Shown here: positions 15,293 to 24,003 of the stretch, in pieces | How the letters are laid out: the number at the start of each line of letters is the position of its first letter | Position numbering within the stretch: the first letter of the stretch is position 1 | From: Bacteroidaceae bacterium | Lineage (GTDB): Bacteria > Bacteroidota > Bacteroidia > Bacteroidales > Bacteroidaceae | DNA: 42,643 nucleotides | Direction of reading: 5' to 3' | Assembly (NCBI GenBank): GCA_017621515.1 | Contig: JAGASY010000104.1 | Coordinates: 1-42,643 of the forward strand | Translations under genes and position numbers: made by a program | Notes under the pieces: generated by a model | The model's input: only the letters and a program-made list of their open reading frames with translations | Told to the model about the DNA's origin: nothing | Database searches by the model: none

Positions 15293-18200
15293 ATGCAAAA
15301 CAAAGGATTTGTAAAGTTCTTGGCAGTGGCGCTTACTCTGATTTGCCTCTTCTATCTTTCGTTCTCTGTTGCTACAAGCTACGTTGAGAAGCAGGCAGCC
15401 GGAATGAATGAGAAAGATGCAGAGGCATATCTGGATTCGTTGAACACGACTCCATTCTATCTCGGAAGCTACACGCTGAAAGATTGCCGTGAAACAGCCA
15501 TTGGTCTTGGTTTGGACCTTAAGGGCGGTATGAACGTCATTCTTGAGGTGTCTGTTCCGGAGGTTATCAAGACGCTTGCTGACCACAAGACTGATCCCGC
15601 TTTTCTGCAGTCGGTAGAGGAGGCACAGAAACTCTCAGCAGAAAGTCAGGACGATTTTATCACATTATTTGTCAATGCCTACAAAAAGAATGCTCCGGGA
15701 AGCAATTTGGCTTCTATCTTCGCTACCCAGCAGCTTAAAGGCAAGGTGAACACAAACAGCACGGACAGTGAAGTGGAGAAAGTGCTTCGTACTGCTGTCA
15801 ATGAAGCTGTGGACAATTCTTTTAATGTGTTGCGTACACGTATTGACCGTTTTGGTGTTGTTCAGCCGAACATCCAGAAAATCGAAGGTCAGTCGGGACG
15901 TATCATGGTGGAATTGCCAGGTATCAAAGAACCTGAGCGTGTACGTAAGCTTCTTCAGGGTAGTGCAAATCTTGAGTTCTGGGAAACATACGATACTCAG
16001 GTGGTATTGCCTTATCTGAATCAACTCAATGCTGCTTTGCGTGCAGGAAGCAAGACTGAGACCGTTGTTGCAGATTCGAGTGCAGTGGCTGCAGATTCTA
16101 CAGAGGTAGAGAATCAGGTTGCAGAAGTTGCTGATACTGCAAATAGCGCAAGTTCTCTCCTTTCTCAGGTTTCCAGTGGCGACAATGCCGCAAAGACTGC
16201 TAACAAGTCTGCTGATGCTGTGGAGGCAATGAAAGCGGAGAATCCTCTGTTTGCAATGCTTCAACCTATACAGGGCAATGCCGGATGTATGGTAGGCTAT
16301 GCTGTTGCTTCTGATACTGCTGAAATCAATTCGCTTGTCAATTCTGCTGTGGCAAAAGAAATATTTCCTGTTGATTTGAGCCTTAAATGGGGTGTGAAAT
16401 CTGAAGATAAGGCAGGAAAGGTCTTTGCTCTCTATGCAATAAAGACAACTGGTAAGAATGGACGCGCTCCACTGGAAGGTGAAGTGGTGATTGAAGCAAA
16501 GGACGAGTTTGACCAGTATGGAAATCCTTGTGTTTCAATGAAGATGAATACAGAAGGTGCACGCAAGTGGTCTGCTCTCACTGAGGCAAACGTAAACCAT
16601 GCGATAGCAATTGTTCTGGACAACTATGTGTATAGTGCGCCTAATGTAAAGGGTAAGATTGACGGTGGAAGTTCTCAGATTTCTGGCAACTTCACTACCA
16701 ACGATACAAAGGACCTTGCCAACGTTCTTGAGTCTGGTAAGATGCCTGCACCTGCACAGATTGTACAGGAAGATATTGTAGGTCCTACTTTGGGACAGGA
16801 GTCTATCAACAAAGGTTTCATGTCTTTCATTGTCGCATTTGTAATCCTTATGGTTTACATGTGCGTAATGTACGGATTCAAGCCGGGTATGGTGGCAAAT
16901 ATGGCTCTTGTGCTTAACTTCTTCTTTACTATTGGTATTCTTACTTCTCTACAGGCAGCGCTGACAATGTCCGGTATTGCCGGTATGGTGTTGTCTTTAG
17001 GTATGGCTGTGGATGCAAACGTGCTGATATATGAGCGTACAAAAGAAGAAATGAAAGCCGGTAAGAATATTAAGAGTGCCGTAGCTGCCGGATATAGCAA
17101 CGCTTTCTCTGCTATATTCGACTCAAACCTTACCTCTATTATTACAGGTGTTATCCTTTATAACTTTGGTACAGGCCCTATCAAGGGATTCGCGACAACT
17201 CTCATCATTGGTATTGTATGTTCATTCTTTACTGCCGTATGGCTCACTCGTATTGTATATGAGCATTTCTTGAATAAGAACAAGTGGCAGAATCTTACTT
17301 TCACAACAAGTATTTCAAGAAACTTTGCACAGGATACCCATTATAACTTTATGGCTTCATACAAGAAGTCGTTTACATGTTTCGGTGTGATTCTTGTAAT
17401 CAGCCTTGTTTCATTGTTTGTTCGTGGACTTAGCCAGTCTATTGACTTTACCGGAGGACGTAACTTCAAGGTTGAATTTGTCAATGAAGTTCAGCCGGAA
17501 CGTATCAATGAGATTCTTCGCAATAAATTCACCGCAAATGTGGCTGAGGGCGAGAATGTGAATGTCCAGGCTATTGCAATCGGTACTGACCATAAGACTA
17601 TACGTGTGACTACGAACTATCGTATTAAAGAGAACGGTGCAGATATTGACTCAGAGATTGAAAACATGCTTTACGAGGCATTTGTAGAAGCAGGAATTGT
17701 AGATAAGTCTGTTTCTGCAGAACGCTTCCTTAACCGTGATGACCGTGCGGGAGGTTCTATTATCAGTTCACAGAAAGTGGGACCTTCAATAGCTGAAGAC
17801 ATCACATACGGTGCTATCTGGTCTGTGATACTTGCTCTTATTGCAATATTCGTGTATATTTTGATACGTTTCCGTAATGTAGCATATTCAGTAGGTTCTG
17901 TAACTGCACTTACAATAGATACATTGCTTATCATCGGTGCATATTCAATATGCTATGGCTGGATTGGTTTCTCTCTTGAAATAGATCAGACATTTATCGG
18001 TGCAATTCTTACAGCTATCGGTTATTCTATCAACGACAAGGTGGTAATCTTCGACCGTATCCGTGAGAACTTCACATTGTATCCGAAGCGTGACCACCAG
18101 CGTCTGTTCAATGAATCATTAAATTCTACATTGGCGCGTACAATAAACACTTCAGTTTCAACGCTCATCGTATTGCTTTGTATCTTCGTCCTTGGTGGCG

Positions 18201-18346
18201 ACAGTATTCGAAGCTTTGCATTTGCCATGATTCTTGGTGTGGTTATAGGTACACTGTCTTCAATATTCATTGCAGCTCCTACTGCTTATCTTGTGATGGG
18301 ACGTCGTATAAAGGAGACTGAAGACGCTGTAGAACCTGTACAATGA
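15293..18346 (+). CDS. secDF: Protein translocase subunit SecDF (fusion)
   Basis: This 1017-residue protein fuses SecD and SecF, as is usual in Bacteroidetes. SecDF uses the proton gradient to pull proteins out of the SecYEG channel on the periplasmic side. The SecD half starts with one helix and GLDLKGGMNVILEV, continues with the P1 periplasmic domain and ends in helices containing GMAVDANVLIYERTKEE. The SecF half begins around residue 690 with SIDFTGGRNFKVEF and includes GYSINDKVVIFDRIREN. Between about residues 250 and 320 there is an Ala/Ser/Val-rich insert absent from E. coli SecD. It is the only sec gene in the window, has its own -7 box, and is followed by a hairpin terminator. Confidence 0.96.
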   Translation: MQNKGFVKFLAVALTLICLFYLSFSVATSYVEKQAAGMNEKDAEAYLDSLNTTPFYLGSYTLKDCRETAIGLGLDLKGGMNVILEVSVPEVIKTLADHKTDPAFLQSVEEAQKLSAESQDDFITLFVNAYKKNAPGSNLASIFATQQLKGKVNTNSTDSEVEKVLRTAVNEAVDNSFNVLRTRIDRFGVVQPNIQKIEGQSGRIMVELPGIKEPERVRKLLQGSANLEFWETYDTQVVLPYLNQLNAALRAGSKTETVVADSSAVAADSTEVENQVAEVADTANSASSLLSQVSSGDNAAKTANKSADAVEAMKAENPLFAMLQPIQGNAGCMVGYAVASDTAEINSLVNSAVAKEIFPVDLSLKWGVKSEDKAGKVFALYAIKTTGKNGRAPLEGEVVIEAKDEFDQYGNPCVSMKMNTEGARKWSALTEANVNHAIAIVLDNYVYSAPNVKGKIDGGSSQISGNFTTNDTKDLANVLESGKMPAPAQIVQEDIVGPTLGQESINKGFMSFIVAFVILMVYMCVMYGFKPGMVANMALVLNFFFTIGILTSLQAALTMSGIAGMVLSLGMAVDANVLIYERTKEEMKAGKNIKSAVAAGYSNAFSAIFDSNLTSIITGVILYNFGTGPIKGFATTLIIGIVCSFFTAVWLTRIVYEHFLNKNKWQNLTFTTSISRNFAQDTHYNFMASYKKSFTCFGVILVISLVSLFVRGLSQSIDFTGGRNFKVEFVNEVQPERINEILRNKFTANVAEGENVNVQAIAIGTDHKTIRVTTNYRIKENGADIDSEIENMLYEAFVEAGIVDKSVSAERFLNRDDRAGGSIISSQKVGPSIAEDITYGAIWSVILALIAIFVYILIRFRNVAYSVGSVTALTIDTLLIIGAYSICYGWIGFSLEIDQTFIGAILTAIGYSINDKVVIFDRIRENFTLYPKRDHQRLFNESLNSTLARTINTSVSTLIVLLCIFVLGGDSIRSFAFAMILGVVIGTLSSIFIAAPTAYLVMGRRIKETEDAVEPVQ

Positions 18347-18347
18347 T

Positions 18348-18555
18348 ATAGATTCTTTGAGTTTTATAAATAAAAGGAAAAACAAATGTCGATTTATCTT
18401 GAGATCGGCATTTGTTTTTTTATTCTTTCACAGATAGATATCCTTTTGCGCGGATATAGATTCTTTTTGTAAAGATAGATTCTTCTTTTATACGAGTAGA
18501 TTCTCCTTTGCATGGATGAGATTATTCTTTGCGCAAGTAGATTTTCTTGTACACA
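18348..18555. repeat. Degenerate ~21-bp direct repeats around the secDF terminator
   Basis: Units of the form GATATAGATTCTTTTTG recur. One lies directly after the secDF stop codon (18350), and six more, imperfect, have AGAT at 18436, 18458, 18477, 18498, 18519 and 18539. The step is 19-22 bp. The series ends about 50 bp before the ddh start. Several units contain CTTTGCGC or CTTTTTG. The repeat is seen directly; whether it regulates ddh or is simply a slippage product is unknown. Confidence 0.65.
18379..18421 (+). terminator. secDF terminator
   Basis: AAACAAATG-CGAT pairs with ATCG-CATTTGTTT, with one mismatch in the stem, followed by a run of T. It lies about 35 bp after the secDF stop codon. 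Confidence 0.8.
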
Positions 18556-18600
18556 TTATTTTTAGAAAAAATATAGAACCAATAATCATTTAGTTGTAAT

Positions 18601-19500
18601 ATGCAGAAGATAAAGGCTGCCATTGTTGGATATGGCAATATAGGAAAGTACACACTTGAAGCACTTCAAGTGTCACCTGATTTTGAATGTGTGGGAGTTG
18701 TTCGCCGTAACGGCGACTTGAACAAGCCTGCGGAGCTTGCCGGGATTCCTGTTGTGAAGAGCATCAAAGAGCTTGAAGGTGTGGATGTGGCAATTCTTGC
18801 TACTCCTACACGTAAGGTTGAGGAATACGCAAAGGAATGTCTGGCATTGGGCATCAACACAGTGGATAGCTTTGATATTCACACACAGATTGTGGAACTT
18901 CGTCGTACACTCGATGAAGTGGCAAAGAAGTATGGAGCCGTTTCTGTTATATCGGCTGGATGGGACCCGGGAAGTGACTCTATCGTCCGTACACTCATGC
19001 AGAGCCTTGCCCCTAAAGGCATCAGCTACACCAATTTCGGTCCGGGACGCTCAATGGGACATTCTGTGGCTGTTCGTGCGATAGAAGGTGTAAAAGACGC
19101 TTTGAGCATGACTATTCCTGTTGGTACAGGCATTCATCGCCGTATGGTATATGTGGAGCTTGAAGAAGGGTATGATTTCAATACCGTAGCTGCGGCAATT
19201 AAGGCAGACCCTTATTTTGTGAATGATGAGACCCATGTTCAGCAGGTTGCTTCTGTTGATGAACTCAATGATGTAGGACATGGAGTGAACCTTGTCCGCA
19301 AGGGTGTTTCCGGAAAGACACATAACCAGCTGTTCGAGTTCAATATGAAGATTAACAATCCTGCTCTTACGGCACAAGTACTTGTGAATGTCGCTCGTGC
19401 CTCTATGCGTCAGCAGCCGGGAGCCTACACCATGATTGAAATTCCGGTCATAGACATGCTTCCGGGCGACCGTGAGGAGCTTATCAGACATCTGGTATAG
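18601..19500 (+). CDS. ddh: meso-Diaminopimelate D-dehydrogenase
   Basis: This 299-residue NADPH-dependent enzyme makes meso-diaminopimelate directly from tetrahydrodipicolinate and ammonia, giving the peptidoglycan cross-linking residue and the lysine precursor in one step. The N-terminal Rossmann motif VGYGNIGK (9-16), [20 protein letters not shown], the active-site [13 protein letters not shown], and [28 protein letters not shown] are all diagnostic of the family. Length is standard. It appears to be a single-gene unit, with degenerate 21-bp repeats upstream and a 14-bp hairpin downstream. Confidence 0.94.
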   Translation: MQKIKAAIVGYGNIGKYTLEALQVSPDFECVGVVRRNGDLNKPAELAGIPVVKSIKELEGVDVAILATPTRKVEEYAKECLALGINTVDSFDIHTQIVELRRTLDEVAKKYGAVSVISAGWDPGSDSIVRTLMQSLAPKGISYTNFGPGRSMGHSVAVRAIEGVKDALSMTIPVGTGIHRRMVYVELEEGYDFNTVAAAIKADPYFVNDETHVQQVASVDELNDVGHGVNLVRKGVSGKTHNQLFEFNMKINNPALTAQVLVNVARASMRQQPGAYTMIEIPVIDMLPGDREELIRHLV

Positions 19501-19607
19501 TAATAGTTACTTCTACGTATAAGATATATATATATATAGAAAACACGGGCAATGATTGACCAAGCCTGATAAAGATTTCCTCTCTGTGTAAGAAGTTGGG
19601 ATATATA

Positions 19608-19659
19608 AAGAACAGGCTCTGTGAGATTTCCATACGGCAATCTTGCAGAGCCTGTTCTT
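19608..19659. terminator. Terminator between ddh and the RNA methyltransferase
   Basis: AAGAACAGGCTCTG (19608-19621) and CAGAGCCTGTTCTT (19646-19659) form a perfect 14-bp stem, followed by T-rich sequence on the plus strand. It is between convergent genes. Confidence 0.8.
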
Positions 19660-19748
19660 TTTGTCACTACTGTCTGCGGCAGAAATTGCCACAGCAATAA
19701 TGTTCCTACTTTGTTTGTCGCTCTCCTTTTTTGTCGGAGAAAGCTTGT

Positions 19749-21518
19749 TTATTCATCGTTGTCGCGACGGAAAGGACGTCCTTCACTGTCAAATCCCCAT
19801 TTGTTTTTGCGTTCATCGCGCCCTTTACCATCCCGTCTGTCGCGGTCGTTCCTACGATTCCGGTCGTCATACTTCTTGTCGCCATACTTCCTGTCTCGGT
19901 TGTATGCACCGCCCTCTTTGTCGTAAGACCTTCTTTCGCCGTCATACGGCTTGCGATTGCGCTCAAACGGTTTCCTGTCCCTATCCGATGATTTCCTATC
20001 TTTGTCAAATGAATTGCGGTCTTTGCTGAAAGACTTGCGATCTTCCTCGAATGATTTTGAGGAACTTTTGCGCTCATCCCAAGAACCCGCTTTGCGGTCT
20101 CCCCATTTGAAGGCACGTCGGTCAAGCTCCGTATTCTCATTGTCTTTGTAGAAGTCGAAAGAACCCTTCTTCGTGCGGTCAAAACTCTTCTTATCCTTCT
20201 CGAAAGGTTTGCGGGAATTATAAGGGCGGCTCTTGAAGTAATGGTCGTCATCATTGAAACCACGTTTGCCCTCATAGTCCTCATCTTCATCGTCCTCGCG
20301 GCGGCGATGAGGTTTGAACTTCATGTTGTGCATACGTTCATCCTCGCTCTTGATGTCAAGCCCTTCCTCGCGTCTTTCGCTGAGTTTGCCGTCGAATATC
20401 TGATATTTGCGGAACTCGCATTCCAATGCACCGTTAAACAGCGCATAGCGTGTAGATGGACGCATACCGATTTTGGCAAAACATTCGTCGCGATAGCTGA
20501 GCACCCATGCATCGTTTCCTACGAATGCGTGTTTCAGACGCTCGCCGATGGTCTCATAAAGCCCGAGGAGGTCGTCTGTAGTTATGCGCTCACCGTATGG
20601 AGGATTGGTAATCATCACAGCCTTCTCCATCGGCTGCTCAAACTCGTAGAAGTCGCGCTGCGTAATATCTACAACCTTGTTCACACCGGCAGAACGGGCA
20701 TTGTCCATCGCTATAGCCACAGCCTGACGATTGATGTCGTAGCCGTAAATCTTGTGGTCGAAATCACGCTCCTGTGAGTCGTCGTTATATATCTTGTCGA
20801 ACAAGTCTTCATCGAAGTCCTTCCATTTCTCAAATGCAAACTCTTTGCGGAACACACCGGGATAGATGTTCATGGCGATGAGTGCCGCTTCTATCAGGAT
20901 GGTTCCCGAACCGCACATCGGGTCAATAAGGTCGCATTCTCCGTTCCATCCCGAGAGCATAATCATTCCCGCTGCAAGCACCTCATTGAGAGGAGCAGGT
21001 ACAGATCCCGTGCGATAGCCGCGCTGGTGCAAGCTTTCTCCCGAACTGTCGAGAGATATGGTCACATCGTTGTCTGCTATATGGATGTTTATTCTGATGT
21101 CCGGATTAGTGATGCTTACATTAGGACGTTCACCCGTCTTTTCGCGGAAATAGTCGGCGATGCCGTCCTTCACTCTGTATGCCGCAAACTTCGAATGGCG
21201 GAATTTCTCGGAAAATACAACTGCATCAACAAGGAAAGTGTTGCTACAATCCATATACTGCTCCCAATTCATCTTCTTCACCACATCATAAACCTCGTCC
21301 GCATCCTCCGCTGTGAAGTGTCGTATGGGTTTCAACACCTTGACCGCTGTACGAAGGCAGAAGTTTGCCCTGTATAACATTTCCTTGTCGCCGGTGAATG
21401 AAACCATCCGCCTTCCTATCTCGATATTATTGGCGCCCAGTTCTGTTATTTCCTTTGCAAGCACTTCCTCCAATCCTTGAAATGTCTTTGCAATAATCTT
21501 AAATTCTTGTGTTTCCAC
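19749..21518 (-). CDS. THUMP-domain class I RNA methyltransferase (RlmL-type) with long charged tail
   Basis: This 589-residue protein is a THUMP-domain SAM-dependent RNA methyltransferase, most like the 23S rRNA G2445 enzymes (RlmL/YpsC group). The THUMP region lies in about the first 160 residues. DPMCGSGT at 199-206 is the SAM-binding motif, and NPPYGER at 305-311 the catalytic motif for base N-methylation. Core homology ends near residue 385. The remaining ~200 residues are highly charged, low-complexity and probably disordered, with repeated blocks such as SFDKDRKS and DRDRKPFERN. Such tails are known to help RNA binding in other proteins, which is inferred here. The gene lies 147 bp downstream of serine acetyltransferase on the same strand. 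Confidence 0.9.
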   Translation of the reverse strand: METQEFKIIAKTFQGLEEVLAKEITELGANNIEIGRRMVSFTGDKEMLYRANFCLRTAVKVLKPIRHFTAEDADEVYDVVKKMNWEQYMDCSNTFLVDAVVFSEKFRHSKFAAYRVKDGIADYFREKTGERPNVSITNPDIRINIHIADNDVTISLDSSGESLHQRGYRTGSVPAPLNEVLAAGMIMLSGWNGECDLIDPMCGSGTILIEAALIAMNIYPGVFRKEFAFEKWKDFDEDLFDKIYNDDSQERDFDHKIYGYDINRQAVAIAMDNARSAGVNKVVDITQRDFYEFEQPMEKAVMITNPPYGERITTDDLLGLYETIGERLKHAFVGNDAWVLSYRDECFAKIGMRPSTRYALFNGALECEFRKYQIFDGKLSERREEGLDIKSEDERMHNMKFKPHRRREDDEDEDYEGKRGFNDDDHYFKSRPYNSRKPFEKDKKSFDRTKKGSFDFYKDNENTELDRRAFKWGDRKAGSWDERKSSSKSFEEDRKSFSKDRNSFDKDRKSSDRDRKPFERNRKPYDGERRSYDKEGGAYNRDRKYGDKKYDDRNRRNDRDRRDGKGRDERKNKWGFDSEGRPFRRDNDE

Positions 21519-21665
21519 GTCGTTTTAATATTTTTGTTTTTTTAGTTGACAAATAAATGAGTAGGCAGACGATGAGCTGATGAAAATCCTTTCCGTCTTG
21601 CTCGTTCCGTTCAGCCTTTTCTATTCAATTCTTTCTCTTTTTGGGGGAACGAATGAGACTGTTTT

Positions 21666-22559
21666 TCATCTCCTCTGCACCACTCTGCCGTTAGCCGGCA
21701 CATCCTCTGTCACCCAGATGTTTCCGCCGATTGTCGCTCCCCTCCCTATCGTTATGCGCCCGAGAATGGTTGCGTTGGAATAGACAATCACATTGTCCTC
21801 CAATATAGGGTGGCGCGCAATACCTTTAATCGGATTCCCTTCTTCGTCGAGAGGAAAGCTTTTTGCCCCCAATGTAACTCCCTGATATAGCTTTACATTG
21901 TTGCCGATGACACATGTCTCGCCGATAACCACACCTGTGCCATGGTCAATGGTGAAGTACTCGCCGATAGTGGCTCCCGGATGGATGTCGATACCCGTTT
22001 CTGAGTGCGCCATTTCCGTGAGTATTCGCGGAATGAGAGGTATGCCAAGCATAAGAAGCTCATGGGCGATGCGGTAGTTCGTCAAAGCCTTTATCACCGG
22101 GTAGCAACTGATAATCTCTCCGTGGCTTTTGGCTGCCGGGTCGCCATTGTATGCAGCGATTACATCCGTTGCCAGCATTCTGCGTATCTCCGGCAATCGG
22201 CTGATGAACTCCGTTGCCAGTCGGCCGCTTTGCGTATCGGCAGAGTCCGCCTTCCCACAGCCGGACATGTCGTGCCGCTCAAAAGCAAGCCCTGCACGAA
22301 TTTGCTCGGAAAGCAAATCATGCAACCGCTCTACGTTCACACCCAGATGATATTTAAGGGTGTGAGCATTGACGCAGGAATTACCATAATAGCCGGGAAA
22401 TATGACGGAGCGGGCAATGTTGACAATCTCGCATAAAATCTTGCCCGACGGCAGAGAAATGCCTTCGCGATGCTGATGAAACAAGTCTTTGTATGAGGCC
22501 GGTTCCGAAAGCCGGTCAACAGTTTCTGTCAGTATATCGTTAAAGTGCTGTGAACTCAT
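21666..22559 (-). CDS. cysE: Serine O-acetyltransferase
   Basis: This 297-residue enzyme acetylates L-serine with acetyl-CoA to give O-acetylserine, the carbon skeleton for cysteine. The N-terminal ~150 residues are helical. The C-terminal part is a left-handed beta-helix with hexapeptide repeats: IDIHPGATIGEYFTIDHG, GVVIGETCVIGNNVKLYQGVTLGAKS and NATILGRITIGRGATIGG. The catalytic His-Asp pair is in TIDHGTG, and the chain ends after WVTEDVP. It is the first gene of a possible two-gene minus-strand unit with the rRNA methyltransferase. A -7-like box (TATTTTTG on the minus strand) at 22630-22637 is about 70 bp upstream. Repeat copy C lies a further 215 bp away. Confidence 0.92.
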   Translation of the reverse strand: MSSQHFNDILTETVDRLSEPASYKDLFHQHREGISLPSGKILCEIVNIARSVIFPGYYGNSCVNAHTLKYHLGVNVERLHDLLSEQIRAGLAFERHDMSGCGKADSADTQSGRLATEFISRLPEIRRMLATDVIAAYNGDPAAKSHGEIISCYPVIKALTNYRIAHELLMLGIPLIPRILTEMAHSETGIDIHPGATIGEYFTIDHGTGVVIGETCVIGNNVKLYQGVTLGAKSFPLDEEGNPIKGIARHPILEDNVIVYSNATILGRITIGRGATIGGNIWVTEDVPANGRVVQRR

Positions 22560-22851
22560 AATTTTGTGTCAGTAAATGCAAAACCACCAATCCTGCCTTG
22601 TCCATATTCGGATGGTGCAGAATCTGCTGCAAAAATAGTCAAAAAAGATACACCTGAAAAATAATCTGCCGTTTTATCTTCTGTTTAGGAGTAAAATAAT
22701 TCGGCTTTCCTTGCTTCGGAATGGGTAATGGCAATAGTTTTTTCCTCAAATGCGTATATACATGTCTATTCATTAGGTTTTCAACCGTTTCTACTTGCAT
22801 TTGGTTTCATTATTCTATTTAATTTTTTGTGTTGTTTCGGCCAATTTGCAA
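22560..22851. other. Upstream region of serine acetyltransferase
   Basis: Apart from a minus-strand -7-like box TATTTTTG at 22630-22637, with no good -33 element, I see only AT-rich sequence without an open frame or hairpin. Confidence 0.4.
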
Positions 22852-23672
22852 TGCCTCATAAAATTTTTTTTGACATCGCTTTTTTGAGGGGTATCTGATT
22901 TTGATAAAATGGTGGGAATTTTTGTGATTTGCTTTTGTTTTGTATGTTTTTGCGCTTATTTGCTGCCTTTCTGATTTTGTCAAATGTTAAAATCCCAAGC
23001 CCTCTGGCACGCGTCAAAATGAAGCACACCGGACTTTTCTCAAAAAATGGTGATTCTATGCGCATTTTGTGAAGCCTCCGCGAATTGTGAAATAATGTTT
23101 CGTTTTGGAACGCTTCTTTTACATTTATTTATTTCCGGCGAAGAGTTTTTGAAAAAACACTACTAAGTTTCCAAATTTTCAGCGCGCTGTCGTTACATTT
23201 TCAGCGCGCTGTAATTTTATTTGCAGTGCGCTACAGTTTTAAAAACTTAGTAGTTTGGAGAAATTTTCAGCGTAGATTTTTTGAAAAGGCATTAGGAAAC
23301 GGGAAAAAAGACAGTGGAGTTCGGTTGAAATGTTAAGAAGTGTATAATTCGTCGTTTGAAAAGTGTGTCTGAACAAAAACTGAAAATTGTGTGGGTTTTG
23401 AGTGGCATTTGGAAGTGTAAACGGTAATTTTAGTTGCAAAATATTGGTAATCAATGAATTATCAAAACATCCAAAATCTCCAAAAAATTGCGTCCGGCAC
23501 GTTTTTTTGAGCATTTTGAAAAATTTTATATCTCATTGATTATCAATTATTTATCTTTAGAGTAAAAAATTCATCTTTTTGCCATCGCCAAAAAAATGCT
23601 TCAAGTGTTAAATTTTCATTTTGAGCGAAAATATCATTTTGTCAAATTGAAAAATTGCATTTTAGCGTGTTT
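22852..23672 (+). repeat. Interspersed ~825-bp element, copy C (complete)
   Basis: This is the second complete copy, lying between serine acetyltransferase (minus) and the large secreted protein (plus). Landmarks match copy B: GACATCG at 22872, GTCAAATGTTAAAAT at 22979, the box array at 23136-23277, ATGTTAAGAAGTGTATAAT at 23330-23348, GTTAAATTTTCATTTTG from 23607, and TTTTAGCGTGTT at 23660-23671. A 12-bp inverted repeat, ACTACTAAGTTT / AAACTTAGTAGT, flanks the three central boxes. No convincing protein gene is present. Substitutions relative to B are scattered along the length, so this is not a recent duplication. Confidence 0.88.
23136..23277. repeat. 22-bp-phased box array of copy C, seven positions
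   Basis: Boxes begin at 23136 (CGGCGAAGAG), 23158 (CACTACTAAG), 23180 and 23202 (both the perfect palindrome CAGCGCGCTG), 23224 (CAGTGCGCTA), 23246 (CTTAGTAGTT) and 23268 (CAGCGTAGAT). All steps are 22 bp. The second and sixth boxes are near reverse complements around the central box. The phase is the same as in copy B even where box sequences differ. Confidence 0.85.
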
Positions 23673-23688
23673 TCGACTGCTTTTAACA

Positions 23689-23736
23689 GGTGCATTTGCG
23701 GGTGTCTTCGACAGACTCCTCCCACACAAATGCACC
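23689..23736. repeat. Hairpin immediately after repeat copy C
   Basis: GGTGCATTTG pairs perfectly with CAAATGCACC. The loop holds GGGTGTCTTCGACAGACTCC, the motif that recurs at 27655-27680 and, with small changes, at 40720-40742. It begins about 17 bp beyond the end of copy C, like the hairpin after copy B. Confidence 0.65.
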
Positions 23737-23866
23737 CGCCTAAAAAGAGTCTGCTGACTACAGCCACTAATACACCAATTAAAATAAACCAAGCATTCCT
23801 TCATTATATATAACTATACTATCCCACACTTTCCCGAAAAAAATTTTGAATAAAAAATATAATTTA

Positions 23867-23898
23867 TTTTGGTGCTATTTGTATTTTATATACATTTG
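23867..23898 (+). promoter_or_regulatory. Promoter of the large secreted protein
   Basis: TTTTG (23867-23871), 19 bp, then TACATTTG (23891-23898) fits the Bacteroidetes consensus exactly. The predicted leader is about 100 nt. The region between the hairpin and this promoter (23737-23866) holds nothing else I can recognise. Confidence 0.75.
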
Positions 23899-24003
23899 TA
23901 GTCGGTAAGGTTTCTCCTGCAAGACTTTGTTAATCTCGTGAGAAATCTGCCCGTAAAATAAAATTGTGACATAGTGTACTTAACTAATACAAATTTATTA
24001 TTT

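Noticed and set aside
19520..19540. Short TA-dinucleotide run
   Set aside because: A brief AT repeat between a stop codon and a terminator is ordinary low-complexity sequence with no further structure.
23239..23514. 91-residue minus-strand ORF in repeat copy C
   Set aside because: I found no matching frame in copies A, B and D, so it is probably chance in AT-rich repeat DNA.
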